7,527 nucleotides of DNA from CAUZEO01 sp963578625 (lineage in GTDB: Bacteria > Verrucomicrobiota > Kiritimatiellia > SLOV01): NCBI GenBank assembly GCA_963578625.1, contig CAUZEO010000263.1:1-7527 (forward strand), given 5' to 3'. Below, in pieces: positions 6,150 through 7,527 of this stretch. The notes beneath the pieces were generated by a model. It saw only the letters and a list, made by a program, of their open reading frames with translations. It was not told the origin of the DNA and searched no databases. The position numbers and the translations under genes were made by a program. How positions within the stretch are numbered: position 1 is the stretch's first letter; each line of letters opens with the position of its first letter.

Positions 6150-7268
6150 ATGCATACAAATTCATCCATACTTAATAGAGGTTTGGTTGTCCTTCTTCTC
6201 GCCGGCCTCGTCGGCTGCGGACACAACGTATCGTCCCCGATTCACGACGAGGTCGATTTCTCGCAGTCTACGGAGATTTTCTCCGATCGGCCGATGCGCG
6301 CCCCGCGATCTAAAGCGGATCCGGAAGCCATCGTGGCTACCGTAAACGGCAGGACGATTAATAACCAGCAGTTACAACGCGCCCTGAACAACAGGGTGGC
6401 GCAGATTCAATCCAGATATACACCAGAGCAAATCCAGCAGATGGCGCAGCGCCTCGCGAGCGAATCGCTCAATGACTTGATCAGGCAAATTCTTATTGAG
6501 GGCGAAGTTGAGTCGGGGCAAATCACGGTATCCGATGAAAAAATTGACGAAACACTTGCCACTGCCAGGGCCACCTTAGAGAACCGGGGCGGAAACTGGC
6601 AGGAGTTTCTGACGAAGACCAATGTATCGGAAGAAGATTTCCGAGAGCAGACAAGGCAGCAATTACAATTCAAAGAACTTTTTGATTCCCGGGTCGCCGA
6701 GCCCTCCGAACCGACGGAAGAACAGATCGCAGAGTTTTTCGGGGAGCAGCGTGAAACATTCCGTACCCCGGATTCGATCCGATATCGCCACATCCTCGTG
6801 CGGGTTGAACCGGACGCCGACAAGACCGTCTGGAAAATGGCCGAAGAGCGGGTGGAAGAATTACGATCCCTGGCCGAAGAAGGCATCAACTTCGAGGAAC
6901 TGGCGCACAAATTTTCGGATGACGAGTCTACGAAAAAGAATGGCGGGTTGGTCGCCCCGGTCTTCAGGGGCCAATTGAGTCCCGCCCTGGATGCGCTACT
7001 GTTTGAAGCCGAGGTCAACGACATCCTGGAACCGGTCCGAACCCCGGAAGGCTTTCACCTGATTCGCGTGGAAGAGAAGTTGCCGCCACGCAATCTTGAC
7101 CTCGACGAGGTACGGGAAGACATCACGAATTACATCAAGAGCCAGGAAAAACAGGCAAACATGGCGGCCTACTTCCAGAAGCTCACCGACAAGGCCGAGA
7201 TCGTAGTCGAGGGGACCGTCAAAGCAGAAAGCTCGGCCGCCGAGTCCGTCGAGCCGGCAGGCGGGTAA
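6150..7268 (+). CDS. SurA/PrsA-like parvulin peptidyl-prolyl isomerase lipoprotein
   Basis: This 372-residue exported foldase begins with a short basic N-region (R10), a hydrophobic core (11-21) and the lipobox LVGC, so the mature protein should start at lipidated C23. Gly at +2 gives no inner-membrane retention signal, so the outer membrane is a reasonable guess. A SurA_N-like helical chaperone region spans about 60-195. A single PpiC rotamase domain spans about 208-312, with RYRHILV at 211-217, GGLVAPVFRG at 265-274 and EGFHLIRVEE at 300-309. A charged helix and a low-complexity Ala/Glu/Ser tail follow. It differs from E. coli SurA, which has two parvulin domains and is a soluble periplasmic protein; PrsA of Gram-positives is the lipoprotein relative. 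The likely role is folding of exported or outer-membrane proteins. It is divergent from the YkgJ gene and stands alone before a tRNA. Confidence 0.88.
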   Translation: MHTNSSILNRGLVVLLLAGLVGCGHNVSSPIHDEVDFSQSTEIFSDRPMRAPRSKADPEAIVATVNGRTINNQQLQRALNNRVAQIQSRYTPEQIQQMAQRLASESLNDLIRQILIEGEVESGQITVSDEKIDETLATARATLENRGGNWQEFLTKTNVSEEDFREQTRQQLQFKELFDSRVAEPSEPTEEQIAEFFGEQRETFRTPDSIRYRHILVRVEPDADKTVWKMAEERVEELRSLAEEGINFEELAHKFSDDESTKKNGGLVAPVFRGQLSPALDALLFEAEVNDILEPVRTPEGFHLIRVEEKLPPRNLDLDEVREDITNYIKSQEKQANMAAYFQKLTDKAEIVVEGTVKAESSAAESVEPAGG

Positions 7269-7330
7269 AGCGCCACCTTTCCCTTTACTTCGATGAAGCC
7301 TGCTGGTACCTAGTCTGGCTGGATCTGCAC
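7269..7330. other. Short spacer between foldase gene and tRNA-Leu
   Basis: No gene or convincing terminator is seen in these 62 bp. TTTACT (7284-7289) 17 nt before TACCTA (7307-7312) is in the right place for a tRNA promoter but matches the consensus poorly, so I do not call it with confidence. Confidence 0.3.
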
Positions 7331-7417
7331 GCACCCGTGGTGGAATTGGCAGACACGCATGGTTCAGGTCCATGTGCCCTCGCGGGCGTGGAGGTTCGAG
7401 TCCTCTCGGGTGCACCA
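7331..7417 (+). tRNA. tRNA-Leu (anticodon CAG)
   Basis: This 87-nt class II tRNA decodes CUG. The acceptor stem GCACCCG (7331-7337) pairs perfectly with CGGGTGC (7407-7413), followed by discriminator A (7414) and an encoded CCA (7415-7417). The D arm contains AATTGGCAGAC. The anticodon stem CATGG/CCATG (7358-7362 / 7370-7374) encloses loop TTCAGGT with anticodon CAG at 7365-7367. A long variable arm (CCC-TCGC-GGG core) precedes the T arm GGAGG-TTCGAGT-CCTCT. The long variable arm and discriminator A fit leucine. All stems are intact, so it should be functional. Confidence 0.96.
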
Positions 7418-7419
7418 GC

Positions 7420-7500
7420 CTCCGCTCGAAGCGCAGCGAAGAGTGGAGCCTGCCACGCCGGAGTCTTTCATGCGTACCGAGTGAAAACGCAGGCAGGCTC
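7420..7500 (+). repeat. Hairpin-rich leader downstream of tRNA-Leu
   Basis: Two nested or adjacent inverted repeats lie here. CTCCGCTC (7420-7427) pairs with GAGTGGAG (7441-7448), 8 bp with one G-T wobble and a 13-nt loop. GAGCCTGCC (7446-7454) pairs perfectly with GGCAGGCTC (7492-7500), 9 bp. No T-run follows the first hairpin, so it is not a standard terminator. The arrangement resembles the structured repeat that, from memory, precedes small GIY-YIG nuclease genes in some genomes, and the remnant frame below begins inside it. Confidence 0.55.
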
Positions 7501-7527
7501 TATGTCCGATGCACTGCGAGACTACGG
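7474..7527 (+). pseudogene. Likely decayed GIY-YIG endonuclease fragment (runs off window)
   Basis: In the frame of base 7492, 18 codons end the window and read ...SENAGRLYVRCTARLR. This matches the segment around the second half-motif of small GIY-YIG (UPF0213/YhbQ-like) nucleases, where GRLYVG-CTA-LR is common. Two things point to decay. The expected start and first half-motif (typically a Met-Tyr-Tyr-Val-Tyr-type opening) are missing upstream, with no in-frame ATG nearby. The glycine of the second half-motif is arginine (CGA where GGA would give Gly). The ATG at 7502 is in a different frame (MSDALRDY) and the ATG at 7470 stops after four codons. The call rests on about 16 residues and the rest lies outside the window. 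Confidence 0.45.

Noticed and set aside
6069..6155. Longer YkgJ start at 6155
   Set aside because: The added residues lack family similarity and would overlap the divergent foldase start and its promoter region.
7420..7448. Terminator for tRNA-Leu
   Set aside because: The stem is plausible but no T-tract follows; it fits better as part of the repeat leader.
7502..7527. New gene starting at ATG 7502 (MSDALRDY)
   Set aside because: Eight codons cannot support a gene, there is no clear ribosome site, and the neighbouring frame has better family similarity (GIY-YIG).

Overview
The window reads as chromosomal DNA of a Gram-negative (diderm) bacterium that makes lipid A and has a type II secretion system. 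It carries fabZ and lpxA (fatty acid and lipid A synthesis), an outer-membrane secretin and an LVGC-type lipoprotein. Base composition is moderately GC-rich. The dispersed CACGGG...CCCGTG hairpin units and the repeat-led GIY-YIG remnant next to a tRNA resemble what I remember from PVC-group and neighbouring uncultured phyla. That is an impression only; no marker here fixes the phylum.

Layout, right to left on the minus strand: a small YkgJ-type cysteine-cluster protein (5736-6068); a good sigma-70-like promoter (5699-5727); then a tightly packed run of fabZ, lpxA, gspD, gspE and the first 143 codons of gspF, which leaves the window at base 1. lpxA and gspD overlap by 4 nt, and gspD and gspE are 3 nt apart. 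The only loose joint is gspE-gspF, where 342 bp hold no recognisable gene. That gap is filled by a large imperfect inverted repeat (arms 462-540 and 702-774), each arm carrying two copies of a small hairpin unit.

On the plus strand, a SurA/PrsA-like parvulin lipoprotein (6150-7268) diverges from the YkgJ gene across an 81-bp gap that holds a TTGACA box and a short palindrome. It is followed by a complete tRNA-Leu(CAG) (7331-7417). After the tRNA comes a hairpin-rich leader running into what looks like a decayed GIY-YIG endonuclease frame at the right edge.

Functionally the genes converge on the cell envelope. FabZ makes the acyl-ACP intermediates, LpxA commits 3-hydroxyacyl chains to lipid A, the SurA-like lipoprotein probably chaperones outer-membrane proteins, and GspD/GspE/GspF form the channel, motor and platform of a type II secretion machine. 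No defence system, phage or CRISPR array is visible. Most of the window is ordinary core and envelope biology; the unexplained structure is concentrated in the gspE-gspF gap and downstream of the tRNA.
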